Origin: Rhodeus uyekii
Taxonomy: Eukaryota; Chordata; Actinopteri; Cypriniformes; Acheilognathidae
Length of the DNA: 64,000 nucleotides
Direction of reading: 5' to 3'
Assembly: GCA_037043235.1 (NCBI GenBank)
Contig: JAWRVZ010000112.1
Location: forward strand, 1,116,001 to 1,180,000
The notes under the pieces were generated by a model. That model saw only the letters and a program-made list of their open reading frames with translations, was not told where the DNA came from and ran no database searches. Shown here in pieces: positions 54,483 through 64,000 of the stretch (the first letter of the stretch is position 1; each line of letters begins with the position of its first letter). The position numbers and the translations under genes are program-made.

Positions 54483-54532
54483 CGCTATGCCAACGCCACC
54501 TCAGCGAGGTCAGCATCCGGGTGTGTCCCAGC

Positions 54533-55600
54533 TCACTGAGAGAGCACCCTGGTTCCCGGGGCGGCATCGAGGTCTAGCTGGTAGAACCTCATGAATGTGT
54601 GCGGCGAGGACCAGCCAGCCGCAGCACAAACGTCAGGCAAGGAGACTCCGGAGAGGAGAGCCTTGGATGCCGCCATGCTCCTAGTGGAGTGGGCTCGGAC
54701 CCTCAAAGGAGAAGCATGTCCGGCCGACTCATAAGCTAGACAGATAGCCTCGACTATCCACCTGCTCAGAGTTTGCTTGGAAGCTGGGGCACCCTCGGGG
54801 GCCCCAAAGCAAACGAACAGTTGGTCCGACTTACGCCACGTGGCAGTCTTGTGAACGTAAGCGTCCAGTGCTCGCACTGGACAGACCTTGTTCTTGTGCT
54901 CCTGCTCATGATCGTCAAATGGGGGAGGGCAGAAGGCCTGCAGCGTGATAGACCGAGCCACATTAGTGGGAACCTTGGGGACGTAGCCCGGCCTCGGGTG
55001 GAGGAAAGCTTTCGCCATCCCGGGCGCAAACTCAAGACATGATGGGGCCACTGAGAGGGCCTGAAGGTCCCCGACCCTCTTAAGCGAAGTGATAGCCAGC
55101 AAAAGAAGGGTTTTTAGCGAGAGGTACTTGATAGAGATACCCTCTAGAGGTTCAAAGGGTGGCTGGGACAAGCCTAGGAGTACCATGGACAAGTCCCAGG
55201 CAGGCACCCTGGTCTGTGCCGCAGGTCTCAGCCTTAATGTACCACGGAGGAAACGAGTGACTAGGGGGTCCCTGCCCAAGGACACCCCACCCAGAGGTAC
55301 GTGGCAAGCCGCTATAGCAGCCACGTAGACCTTCAAGGTGGAGGGGGACAGCCCTGCCACAAATCTTTCTTGCAGGAACTCCAGTACTTTGCCAATTTGG
55401 CAGGTTACTGGGTTCAGCTGCCTTTCACTACACCAAGAAGTGAAGAGCTTCCACTTCAAGGCGTAGAGTTTCCTCGTGGAGGGAGCTCTGGACTGCAGGA
55501 TGGTCTCAACAACCTCGGCTGAGAGACCGGCCTCTATGAGCTGGGCCCCCTCAGGGGCCAGACCCACAGTTTCAACGGCCCTGGTTGCGGGTGAAGAATG
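54533..55600 (-). CDS. DIRS tyrosine recombinase
   Basis: C-terminal third of a 942-codon frame (57,361-54,533) on the - strand. It encodes a phage-integrase-type recombinase that inserts circular DIRS DNA. Seen: an N-terminal SAM-like helix region (RAPSTRKLYALKWKLFTSWC), the first catalytic Arg in SLKRVGDLQAL, the His-x-x-Arg pair in AHSTRSMAAS, and the nucleophilic Tyr in TFMRFYQLDLD. All key residues are present and no stop interrupts the domain. It overlaps the end of the RNase H frame, which runs in another phase, as is usual in DIRS elements. The exact start codon is not visible. Confidence 0.88.
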   Translation of the reverse strand, partial: HSSPATRAVETVGLAPEGAQLIEAGLSAEVVETILQSRAPSTRKLYALKWKLFTSWCSERQLNPVTCQIGKVLEFLQERFVAGLSPSTLKVYVAAIAACHVPLGGVSLGRDPLVTRFLRGTLRLRPAAQTRVPAWDLSMVLLGLSQPPFEPLEGISIKYLSLKTLLLLAITSLKRVGDLQALSVAPSCLEFAPGMAKAFLHPRPGYVPKVPTNVARSITLQAFCPPPFDDHEQEHKNKVCPVRALDAYVHKTATWRKSDQLFVCFGAPEGAPASKQTLSRWIVEAICLAYESAGHASPLRVRAHSTRSMAASKALLSGVSLPDVCAAAGWSSPHTFMRFYQLDLDAAPGTRVLSQ

Positions 55601-57361
55601 CAACCTTCCGCCTGGGACAGAAGGTCCCTCCTGATCGGGATCTCCCAGGGGACCCCGTCGAGGAGGGACACAAGGTCCGCGAACCATATTCTGGACGGCC
55701 AGTGGGGGGCCACTAGCGTGAGACGGACCTTGTCCCGGCGAACCTTGGCCAGAACTCCCGGGAGCAGAGCGATCGGGGGAAAAGCATACAGGCGTAACCT
55801 CGGCCACGCCTGCGTCACGGCATCCCGCCCCAGAGGCGCTGGATGTGTGAGTGAAAACCACAGAGGGCAATGGGAGTTTTCTACCGAGGCAAACAGGTCG
55901 ACCTGTGCCTTTCCGAACCTTTCCCAAATTTGCTCCACCACCTCGGGGTGGAGTCGCCATTCCCCTGGTCTCGCCCCCTGTCTCGACAGGGCGTCTGCTC
56001 CCACATTCTGGACCCCCGGGATGTAAGCCGCCCGGATGGAGAGCAGCTTTCCCTGGGCCCAGAGGAGGATCTGTCGCGCCATCTTGTAAAGTGGTCGCGA
56101 ACGCAGACCCCCCTGGTGATTGATATACGCAACCGCAGTCATGCTGTCGGTGAAAACAGTGACATGGTGGTCGCGAAGGTCCGGTAGGAACGCACGGAGT
56201 GCTTTGCGGATCGCCAGTAACTCTAACATGTTTATGTGCCAGGTTTGGTGCCGACTGTTCCATAGACCTTGTGAGGAGCGGTCTCTCAAGACCGCCCCCC
56301 AGCCCGAGAGGGAGGCATCTGTCGAGAGAGAGACTCTCCGAGCCAGAGCCCCTAGCACTGGGCCTTGAGACAGAAACCAAGGATTCTTCCACATACTCAA
56401 GGCGCGTAGGCATCGCCCCGTGACCTTGATAATGCGAAGCGGGTTCCCTTTCGGGGAAAACCCCTTGGTCTTTAGCCACCACTGCAGGGGTCTCATGTGC
56501 AGCAGGCCCAACGGGATGACGCAGGAAGCCGCTGCCATGAGCCCTAACACCCTCTGGAAGTGTCTGACAGTGAGTGGCTGGCCTAACTTGATGCTCTTGA
56601 CGGCTGAACAGATAACTTGGATGCGCCCGGGGGAAAGCCGGGCCGACATCGCTACTGAGTCCCAGACGACTCCCAAGAAGGTGGTTCTCTGAGCAGGAGA
56701 AAGGACACTCTTCTTGGCGTTCAGCCTCAACCCCAGCTCCTTTATGTGTGCGAGCACTACATCTCGATGTTGCTCCCCCAAAGGCGAACCTCAGGAACTT
56801 CCTGTGTTGCGGAAGGATGGAGACATGGAAATAAGCGTCCTTGAGGTCGACTGTGACAAACCAATCCTCGGATCTGATCTGCACTACGATCTGTTTGAGC
56901 GTTAGCATTTTGAACTTTAGACGCTTGACCGCACGATTCAAGAGACGTAAATCCAGAATGGGCCGCAACCCTCCATCCTTCTTTGGAACTATGAAGTACC
57001 GGCTGTAGAACCCGGACTTGCTCTCTGCGAGGGGTACATACTCGATGGCCCCTTTCGCCAGCAAAGTGTCTACTTCTTGTTCCATGACCAGAGCCTGCTG
57101 AGGGCCTACAGCAGACTGTAGGACCCCCGAGAACTGGGGTGGTGAGACCCCGAACTGAATGGCGTACCCTAAGGTGACCGTGCGCAGGACCCACTGAGAG
57201 ATACCGGGTAGCCGTGACCACGCATCCCGGAATTCTACTAGGGGAACCAGCCTCCCGGGGCTGGCCTCTGGTGCTGATGGCATGTCCACCACTGGGCCGG
57301 GATTTCCGGATTCCCGGGTGGAGTGCTCTAGGACCCTCCTCAGAGGGGGTGGTTTTCCCAT
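55534..57361 (-). pseudogene. DIRS reverse transcriptase/RNase H, catalytic segment lost
   Basis: The first part (57,361 to about 56,785) encodes the RT N-terminal region (IVPKKDGGLRPILDLRLLN, VTVDLKDAYFHVSI, HRKFLRFAFGG). At about 56,780 the sequence jumps, with a frame change, to a second frame (56,781-55,534) that resumes in the RT thumb (RDVVLAHIKELGLRLNAKKS) and continues to RNase H (LSTDASLSGWGA, VTVFTDSMTAVAYIN, GADALSRQG). The palm segment with the catalytic Y-x-D-D motif expected between these blocks is absent in all frames. The lost segment is probably 150-200 bp. The element should therefore need RT supplied from elsewhere. Confidence 0.85.
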
Positions 57362-57416
57362 GGCGGGCTGACTGGTCAGCTGCTCCAGGGATACACCACC
57401 TTGTTGCGGCTTGGCG

Positions 57417-58931
57417 TCAGGGCCGCTTGCTCTTAGCCTTCTTAGCGCTCAGGACAGCCCTCAGATCGCCCCTCTTGCCAGAGGCTTGAGCCTGTCGCCC
57501 CGACCCCCCGGGATTAGCCGGAGGAAGACGGGTGGCGACACTTCGTTTTTGAGCGGCCCTGTGTGAAGAGCTCTGAGACCCCCTTTGACTGGCGGTCTCA
57601 CGTGGAGGGCGGCGGGGAATAACTTTACTGAACGCCACCTGCTGTCGTGCAGCCTCCTGAAACTTGTCGACAACGCTTTTTACGGCGTCGCCGAACAAGC
57701 CCGAAGGGGACAGAGGAGCGTCCAGCAAAACAAATTTGTCCCTATCTTTGATGGAAGACAAATTGAGCCAAAGATGTCTCTCCGTAGCCACCAGAGCTGC
57801 CATGGAGCGACCGACAGAGTAGGCCGTCTCCCTAGTGGCCCGGAGAGACAGATCCACGGTCCGGCGCAGCTCTGCCACTGTCTCCGGACCGATACCGCCG
57901 CCCTCGTTGAGGTCCCCCAGCAACTCAGCCTGATAAGCCTGCAGCAGAGCCGTGGTGTGCAGGCACGCTGCGGCTTGACTAGAGGCTGAGTACGCTCTCC
58001 CCACCAAAGACGACGTGACGCGCATCGGCTTGGAGGGGAGCGCCGGAGCTTTAATGGAGGACGCAGATTGGGGCACAAGGTAGCTCGCAAGCGCCTCATC
58101 CACCTTCTGCATCCCCCCATAGCAATAGCTTTGAGCCCCTGCGAGATTCGTATACATCGAACTGTTCCGTGTATGAACTCTCTCAGAGGCTGGCTTTTCC
58201 CACGATCTGGATACCTCGGCATGCAAATCGGGAAGGAAAGGCATAGCTCGGCGCGGGGGAGTGACGCGAGCCGGCAGATAACGCTCGTCCAACATACTTC
58301 TTTTAGGACGGGCGCTTCTGGTCTCCGCCGGCCATTCAATATCCAGACGAGAGACAGCTCGCGCCACAACCTCAACTAGCTCTTCAAACGCCGGCGAGGA
58401 GAGTGGCGAAGCCTCCTCTGCCGGGTCAACACTAGCTAAGTCCATCTCACTATCGGAACTCGACAAAGCTAATGTTGGAGTCACAGCACGAACATCTCCC
58501 GAGGAGTGCCCGTGACTGGAACCCGTTTGGTCTCGTGAGGGCTGAGGTAAGGACGGACCCACCCCAGCAGCCTCAGCGAGATCCATTTGTGAACCCCAGG
58601 ACTGAGAGCGCCGCAACGCCTCGGCCGCTGCAGGTCCCGAACCCCGGGGAACACTAGCCTGGGCGGCCTCGTTACAGACCGCCAGGCGGGAGCGGAGAAC
58701 ATGCAGAGAAAACTGCTCACAGTCTTTACAGCCGGCGCCCTCAAGAGCCGACCGTGCATGTTCCACTCCTAAACAGATAACACACATTACATGTGTATCC
58801 CTGCCCGTTATAAAACGAGGACAGGGATAAACACACGGTCTGAAACTCTGTTCATCTCTCGCCACACTTTTCACACTCATTCTTTGATTTTTTAAGCTAT
58901 CAAGTCTCAAAAACCACTCTCGCACAGACAC
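57417..58931 (-). CDS. DIRS gag-like protein (504 aa)
   Basis: Intact - strand frame starting MSVREWFLRLDSLKNQ, ahead of the RT frame and within the DIRS borders. It has an acidic serine-rich middle (SSSDSEMDLASVDPAEEAS), a helical region (SYCYGGMQKVDEALASYL) and a basic C-terminus (SAKKAKSKRP) suited to nucleic-acid binding. Position and composition indicate the structural gag product. A Cys/His-containing segment (near residues 45-70) may be a zinc-binding motif, but it is not a classic knuckle. Confidence 0.8.
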   Translation of the reverse strand: MSVREWFLRLDSLKNQRMSVKSVARDEQSFRPCVYPCPRFITGRDTHVMCVICLGVEHARSALEGAGCKDCEQFSLHVLRSRLAVCNEAAQASVPRGSGPAAAEALRRSQSWGSQMDLAEAAGVGPSLPQPSRDQTGSSHGHSSGDVRAVTPTLALSSSDSEMDLASVDPAEEASPLSSPAFEELVEVVARAVSRLDIEWPAETRSARPKRSMLDERYLPARVTPPRRAMPFLPDLHAEVSRSWEKPASERVHTRNSSMYTNLAGAQSYCYGGMQKVDEALASYLVPQSASSIKAPALPSKPMRVTSSLVGRAYSASSQAAACLHTTALLQAYQAELLGDLNEGGGIGPETVAELRRTVDLSLRATRETAYSVGRSMAALVATERHLWLNLSSIKDRDKFVLLDAPLSPSGLFGDAVKSVVDKFQEAARQQVAFSKVIPRRPPRETASQRGSQSSSHRAAQKRSVATRLPPANPGGSGRQAQASGKRGDLRAVLSAKKAKSKRP

Positions 58932-58953
58932 AGCACGCTGAAGGCATTCAGAG

Positions 58954-59131
58954 CTGACGCGCCCCGGTTTCAGACGCGCTTTATGCTCTTCCTCATGACG
59001 TCACCGGCTGCGGCCGGCAGTGACGCATTCACACGCGTTCGCTTCTCATTGGTTGCATAGATCTTCACGTGACTCACGCAAGGCTATTTCCCCTAGTGCT
59101 TCGACACAGCTCGAGTTCCCTGAAAGGGAAC
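58954..59131. repeat. DIRS inverted terminal repeat, right
   Basis: Partner of 54,132-54,337. It ends with the AAC that abuts the interrupted MITE. Confidence 0.93.
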
Positions 59132-59774
59132 TGGAGTTACGTAATCAGATTACTTTTTCAAGTGACTAGTAAAGTGACGCATTACTTTTAAATTTACAAC
59201 AAAATATCTGAGTAACTTTTAGAAATCACAAGTTACTTTGTTTTCCCATTTACTAACTGACAGATTAATTAACATGAGGGTTCTTGCAGTTCTAGACTGA
59301 ATGTGAGCATTCATTTACTGACAGATTTTAATTGACCAACATTTTGCTGCTGACCTACAGTTCAAAAATACAAAAATTACTTCACTTTTTATTAGTAAAT
59401 AAGTGTTAAACTTTTTTTCTCCTGTGTAATATTCTACAGTTATCCAGAATAGCAGCACAGCTAAAGGTTTATTTGAGCTGCACCCTCTATTGTACATTTG
59501 TGAATTTGCATTTCCTTAAGCCAATTCCTTCAATTTTGGTGTGAAAGGGCCTTTACATTTGCCCAAAAATAGAACTGTTTTGTTATAAAAGAAAGAAGAA
59601 GCTCAGCCCAGAAAAATTATGCAAAAGAAACATAATGCATTACATTTCTTAAAAAGTAACAAATGCAATTAGTTACTTTTTAAGGGAGTAATGCAATATT
59701 TTAATGTATTACTTTCCAAAGTTACTTTCCCCAATACAGCATGTATATTATTTTGCCACCATCGGGAGGGTTAT

Positions 59775-59825
59775 AGTCCAGGTTTGTGCCAGCTGATGGG
59801 GGCATGTGTAATTCTTCTCTTAAAT

Positions 59826-59868
<43 letters not shown>

Positions 59869-60250
59869 TTGATAATATTCTTCATTAAAAGAACATTGCT
59901 CTACATTCACTACTGAAATCAATCAGAAACTTTCATGCTGACTGATAAATCTTTGTACACATTAAATTCCAAAGTAACTTGATTTATTTATTGATATCTA
60001 CATATCTAGCCCGGGTTTGTGCCAGCTGATGGGGGCATGTTTAATTCTTCTCTTAAAAAAAAAAAAGAATACATATATACATATATGATTTCATAATATT
60101 CTTCATTAAAAGAACATTGCTCTACATTCGCTACAGAAATCATTCAGAAACTTCTGACTGCTGACTGAAAAATCATTTTAATTTCAAAATAACATGATTT
60201 ATTTATTGATATCTGCATTTCCACAAACTAAAAAAAGGATGTAAATGTCT
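59775..60250. repeat. Local tandem duplication of exon-1 start and upstream intron
   Basis: The sequence starting GGTTTGTGCCAGCTGATGGG occurs at about 59,781 and again at about 60,014. Each copy is followed by the same intron sequence (TTCATTAAAAGAACATTGCTC). The left duplicon has only one copy, so this arose after duplication. Confidence 0.85.
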
Positions 60251-60667
60251 GCAAATTATAAGACACAAAATTAGTGCCCTTACCTCTCTCTGAGTAAAAT
60301 GAGCTTCCAGCTTTTTTTTATTTTGTGGTGAAATGCCTTGCCCCTTTTTTTAAATGAGAGAGAGACACTGAAAGTGTTATTATATTTCTGGAATTAGACC
60401 AAATAGTAGAATTCCTGCTTGTATTATATTGGCATGGTCAAATAATAATAAAATTATTTACATTTTACAGTTACATATTAAATTTACACACAGATACATA
60501 CAAACAATTAAAAGTTCAATTAAACTAAATTTAAAAATAAAAAATTAAATACATTTTTTATATACTATTATAGTTGGCTGTGTATTCATATTTTGAATAA
60601 GCTTTTAATTTTATATTCAGTTCTCATTTTAATTTCAATTAGTAATTTTGCAATGTGCTTTTTTAAC

Positions 60668-60672
<5 letters not shown>

Positions 60673-60747
<75 letters not shown>
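60673..60747. repeat. (TA)n microsatellite
   Basis: Long TA tract upstream of the dead transporter copy. Confidence 0.95.
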
Positions 60748-60755
<8 letters not shown>

Positions 60756-61612
60756 TATATTTTTATATTTTTAAACTTTTTAATATTACTAAAAGTTGCC
60801 CAATCTGTGAAACCATTCACTCAAATACCTGTTTTAATATAACTCATATACTGTTTTTAAATACTTTTCAACTTCCACTTTTACTTATATAGAACAATTT
60901 CAAATGATTTTATTGCCTAGTGTTTCATAATTTATTTAAAAAAAAATTGCATATACTATTGCATAAAAAGACACATAAATTAAATGTAAAAAGTACAAAA
61001 TAGAAAGTGCCTGATGAGATCAGTTTAGAAAGAAAAGTTTCCAAAACTCTAAGTTAAAAAGATGCATTTTCATCTGAGACTTTAAAACCTGGATTGCTGG
61101 ACCCTCCAAATTATAAAAGGAAGGCTGTGTCACAGTTTTGAAGCTACTACTGAGAAAGCTCAATCAGCCTTTAACTTCTTCTTGGATTGAAGAACAGCCA
61201 ACAAACAATTTGTCCGTCAGTCTCAGTGTTTTATAAAAGTCAATCAAATAAAATTCATTGGTCTTTTGACATACAAGAAATCATTGTACTTTTAAAAAAT
61301 TCTGTAAATTTCAGAACTCAAAACTTTGTCATTAGGCCAAAAACAGCTTTCATTGAAATCAAGCTCCACCACATTTTGATGTGATCGTGTCGAGAGACCA
61401 ACTCTTCCGACTCAGATCAGCGCCTGCTTCTGCATTATTGTATCTTTGGCACCGCCCACTGGATATATAATTGTCCTCATTTGGAACAGTACTAATAGAC
61501 AAACTCATGGATAGAGACAGGTCAACAGTGTGACTGTGTTTAGCAGCACAAACTGACTGTGTCAAGTTAAAAGAGTCAACAAGGTCAGATAACTAACTTT
61601 GCAATGGTTTAG

Positions 61613-61850
61613 ACCAAGGGTGGGCAAACTATGGCCGGCGGCCATATCCGGCCCGTTGGGCTTTTTAATCCGTTCCACCGAACTCGTGTCAAACCTCTTT
61701 CATCTCACATTTCCCTGTAATGTCACTCTGTTGCGGCTGCAAGCGGGCGGCAGTGGCGCTGAAGCTGTGATGGAGAGTAGGCGTGTGTCGCAAACCCCTC
61801 TACAATCGCGAACCGCGCTCAAGCGGTCACATGTGAAACACTTATAGGCA
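61613..61850. mobile_element. hAT-like fragment
   Basis: Begins CCAAGGGTGGGCAAACTATGG, an end typical of hAT-Charlie-type repeats. No matching right end was found. It sits exactly at the right edge of the visible duplication. Confidence 0.5.
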
Positions 61851-61911
61851 GAGATGGGCAGTATATTAATATGTTTAGAATACATGTTTAATTACTTGTT
61901 AGTATTTTGAA

Positions 61912-64000
61912 ATTTGTCTATCCAAACGGAACTCAGGGGAGCAGAGGCCTCAGCAAATGGGAACAACTCTTGTATCGAGAGGAGGCCTTAAGATGCTCAC
62001 CATAGCCAGAAACTTAGCAAGCTGACCTCTATGAGCGGAGGGCTCAGTATAACTACTCTCATATCGAGAAGAAGCCTGACAACGCTCACCACAGCCAAGA
62101 GACCAACAACTTGAAAATGCTATCCTAGCAGAGCTCGAGGGAGTGGAGAACTCATCCAATAGGCACAACTCTCTTGATGAAAGAAGGCCTAACGACGCTC
62201 ACTGTAGTCAAGAACAGAACCCCAATAGCGGAGGCCTGCACACAGCCTTGCACGCAACAAACACATCGCCATCTGCAGAGGACTTCAGGTAAATACCAAA
62301 ATTTACCACCTGGTTACATTCTCCCCTCCAAATAAGTCAGCGTCCTTGATGACTCACTCAATTACATATTTCCGTATTCATGGCACACTGTAATGCCTTC
62401 TCAAACAACGCCGTGCCAATGCTGGCCAGTACTTGAGACACCATATCTGTGTTGACACTCACCGCATGACAAGCAGACCTGGGTACATGAAAAGGATTTG
62501 AATGGACACCTGTAGTTGCTCGCTTGCTTCTGCGAGCAGCTGGAACTGGCACTTCTCTCCGGACTGTCTGGTGCGTTTCACCAGCCTCCAGCTCCTGCAA
62601 CTGGTCTTGCTCCTCTGTAAACTCTATATTCAGGACCACATCATCAAACCCAACAGTCTCTACCAGCATCCACTAATATCTCTACCTGATTACCTCCAGA
62701 GCTGCCTACGGCCAACCCTGAATTAGCCAGTGCCTCAGAATTCCTTGGAGTGTTTGCAGACACCCGCACAGAGGGTTGGACCATCTCCTCTACTACCACA
62801 AAATCTGGCTCAGAAGCCTCATTCCCATCCATTATGACAGACTGAATATCTGGCTGAGATTTCTTCTTACTTCTAGGTCGAGGAGTAGGCACGACCCCTG
62901 AACGCAACTCTGATCTGTGAACCCGTTTTGACGGCTCTCCCTCCAATGGCTCAACAGTGTGAGTTGTACCTACTATCTCCACAACTCTGTAAACATTTGG
63001 GCAACAGACCTCTTGAATCTTATTCCTACCTGGAGACCGCTGACACAGATACACCAACTCACCCACACTGACCTGGGGACAAAATATATTTTCATTCAGA
63101 TGAGTCACTCTCTCTAGAGCTTTCTCCTGTGAGTGCTCCCTAGCTTTCTCCTGGGCAACCTCTCTTGATGAACAGACAACTAATCTTGCATTCCCTCAGA
63201 TACCTCCTCACTACCCCACAAATTATCAATGGGCAGATGTGGCTGTACCCCAAACAGTAGATAATAAAGAGAAAACCCTGTAGTGGCACGTGGAGTCCCA
63301 TTGTATGCATGGACTAACTAAGGCAAGTACTCAGGCCATCGTCATTTAAATTCTGGTGGTAACATACATAGCAAGTTATGAAGTGTTCAATTATACCGTT
63401 CACACTGTGCATTTTCCTGTGGCCTATAAGGGGTCGTACGGGTCTTTTTCATCCTATTGAGTCTGCACAGCTCAGCAATAACCTTACTCTCAAAATTTCG
63501 ACCTGGATCGGAATGCAACCTCTCAAGGACTCCATACTTCATAAACCACTCTTTCATCAAAATTTTTGCTGTGCTATCAGCCTTTTAGTCTTTGGTGGGA
63601 AACACATGTGTAATCTTTGTGAACACGTCAGTGACAACCAGAACATGTTCATGCCCATCAGAAGCAGGCTATAAGATAGTGAAGTCTACCACAATCACTT
63701 CCAGGGGTCTGGAAGCCAAAAATGCTCTCACCGGGGCACGGACTTTAAGCTGAGGCATCTTAGTCAGAATACAACATTGATGCTTCCTTACCCATTCCTC
63801 CACATCCTCATGCACACCAGACCAAAAACACCTCTGCTTCAACAGCCCCAAGGCCCGTTCAATGCCCTGGAGCCTCATATCCTCATGCACACGTCACAGC
63901 ACCTGTCCCTTTAAACAACCAGGCAACAACAATTGCCAACAGCTCCTCTCAGTAAGGTCATCTATTACCCTATACAGCAACCCATTTCGTTCCTTTATGA
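61912..64000 (-). mobile_element. Ty3/Gypsy LTR retrotransposon, decayed, truncated by window
   Basis: On the - strand, integrase sequence is followed by a polypurine tract GGAGGGGAG (62,322-62,330) and an LTR-like segment beginning TGTAACCAGGTGG at 62,318. The LTR's far border is uncertain (about 61,912). Upstream gag and most of pol would lie beyond 64,000. Confidence 0.75.
62644..63890 (-). pseudogene. Ty3/Gypsy integrase fragment
   Basis: 63,890-63,669 encodes the zinc-binding HHCC domain (GIERALGLLKQRCFWSG, VRKHQCCIL). The core follows in broken frames: around 63,480-63,380 a TTPYRPQENAQCER motif (the conserved glutamate region) and further on the C-terminal pieces VSVGELVYLCQRSPGRNK and HTVEPLEGEPSKRVHRSEL (63,108-62,850). 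Stops within the core show it is inactive. Confidence 0.8.

Larger units (their letters stand above)
54132..59131 (-). mobile_element. DIRS-type tyrosine-recombinase retrotransposon, 5.0 kb
   Basis: Exactly 5,000 bp between AAC trinucleotides. The structure is diagnostic: inverted terminal repeats (54,132-54,337 and 58,954-59,131), an internal complementary region (54,384-54,482) that joins the complements of both outer ends, a gag-like frame, reverse transcriptase/RNase H, and a tyrosine recombinase. The left duplicon supplies the empty site (ACAAGTAACTGGAG at 35,537-35,550): AAC occurs once there and at both ends here, with no target duplication, as expected for recombinase-mediated insertion. 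It is GC-rich compared with its surroundings, consistent with recent arrival. Confidence 0.95.
54106..59739. mobile_element. CAGTGTTGGG MITE split by DIRS (right duplicon)
   Basis: Counterpart of 35,510-38,505. The MITE body is 54,106-54,131 plus 59,132-59,739, and everything between is the DIRS element. Confidence 0.7.
47356..59805 (-). pseudogene. SLC16 monocarboxylate transporter, dead duplicate
   Basis: Duplicate of the transporter at 29,655-38,781. Preserved parts: exon 4 (47,588-47,356), the 3' half of exon 3 (about 47,974-47,660, including LVDMFARPGTGVIANTRWIR), and exon 2 (53,837-53,694). Exon 1 survives only as the first 15 or so codons (59,805-59,759). The rest of exon 1, with its splice donor, is deleted, and a second partial copy of its start lies at about 60,045. 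The 5' half of exon 3 is missing and replaced by LINE sequence, apart from a remnant PVLFLPSYARHQG near 48,970. The surviving pieces are still well conserved, so inactivation appears fairly recent. Confidence 0.9.
47090..61612. repeat. Segmental duplication, right copy
   Basis: Colinear with 29,455-41,172 (see that entry). It differs by a LINE replacement in exon 3, a Tigger-like insertion, a 5-kb DIRS insertion, loss of most of exon 1 and a small local tandem duplication. It lacks the pogo/hAT nest and the L2 LINE found in the left copy. Confidence 0.92.

Noticed and set aside
56120..56423. + strand open frames inside the DIRS element
   Set aside because: They are antisense shadows of the GC-rich RT/RNase H gene.

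Overview
The window looks like a piece of a teleost, probably cyprinid, nuclear genome. The genes are split into many exons with GT/AG introns. Dinucleotide microsatellites are abundant, and the transposon mix is typical of fish: Tc1-like, hAT, pogo/Tigger-like, L2-type LINEs with tRNA-derived SINEs sharing their tail, DIRS, and Ty3/Gypsy. No bacterial, organellar or CRISPR signal was seen.

Region 1 (1-18.9 kb, + strand) holds the 3' part of a plexin-B gene. 26 coding exons can be joined in one open frame of 1,195 codons. They run from between the first and second PSI domains through PSI2, the IPT domains, the membrane helix, and the GAP domain with its embedded Rho-binding domain, to a C-terminal VTDL PDZ ligand. 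Its last intron carries two nested pogo/Tigger-like elements. Region 2 (21.1-29.0 kb, + strand) is a complete 12-exon SR-protein kinase gene of 406 codons with an unusually short kinase spacer. From memory, PLXNB3 and SRPK3 are also neighbours in the same orientation in mammals (human Xq28), which supports calling the pair plxnb3 and srpk3.

Region 3 (29.5-61.6 kb) is a direct duplication of about 11-14 kb containing an SLC16-type monocarboxylate transporter on the - strand. The left copy (29,655-38,781) has four coding exons that join into an intact frame of 476 codons. The right copy (47,356-59,805) is dead: most of coding exon 1 was lost at a GCCACC microhomology, and the first half of exon 3 is replaced by a LINE 3' end. 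Between the copies (41.2-47.1 kb) are L2 LINE fragments, tRNA-SINEs, and a decayed glycoprotein gene followed by a polypurine tract and LTR-like sequence, possibly the 3' end of an endogenous retrovirus.

Because the two copies act as empty/filled controls for each other, many insertions can be placed to the base and ordered. Shared (older) elements are a Tc1-like relic, an internally deleted DIRS relic with a hAT inside it, and a CAGTGTTGGG hAT-type MITE. Left-only elements are a pogo-like element containing a hAT containing another hAT, and an L2 LINE. Right-only elements are a 1.33-kb Tigger-like element, the exon-3 LINE, and an exactly 5,000-bp DIRS element. The DIRS element has inverted terminal repeats, an internal complementary region, gag and tyrosine recombinase, but its reverse transcriptase lacks the catalytic segment. 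The window ends inside a decayed Ty3/Gypsy element (about 61.9-64.0 kb, - strand).
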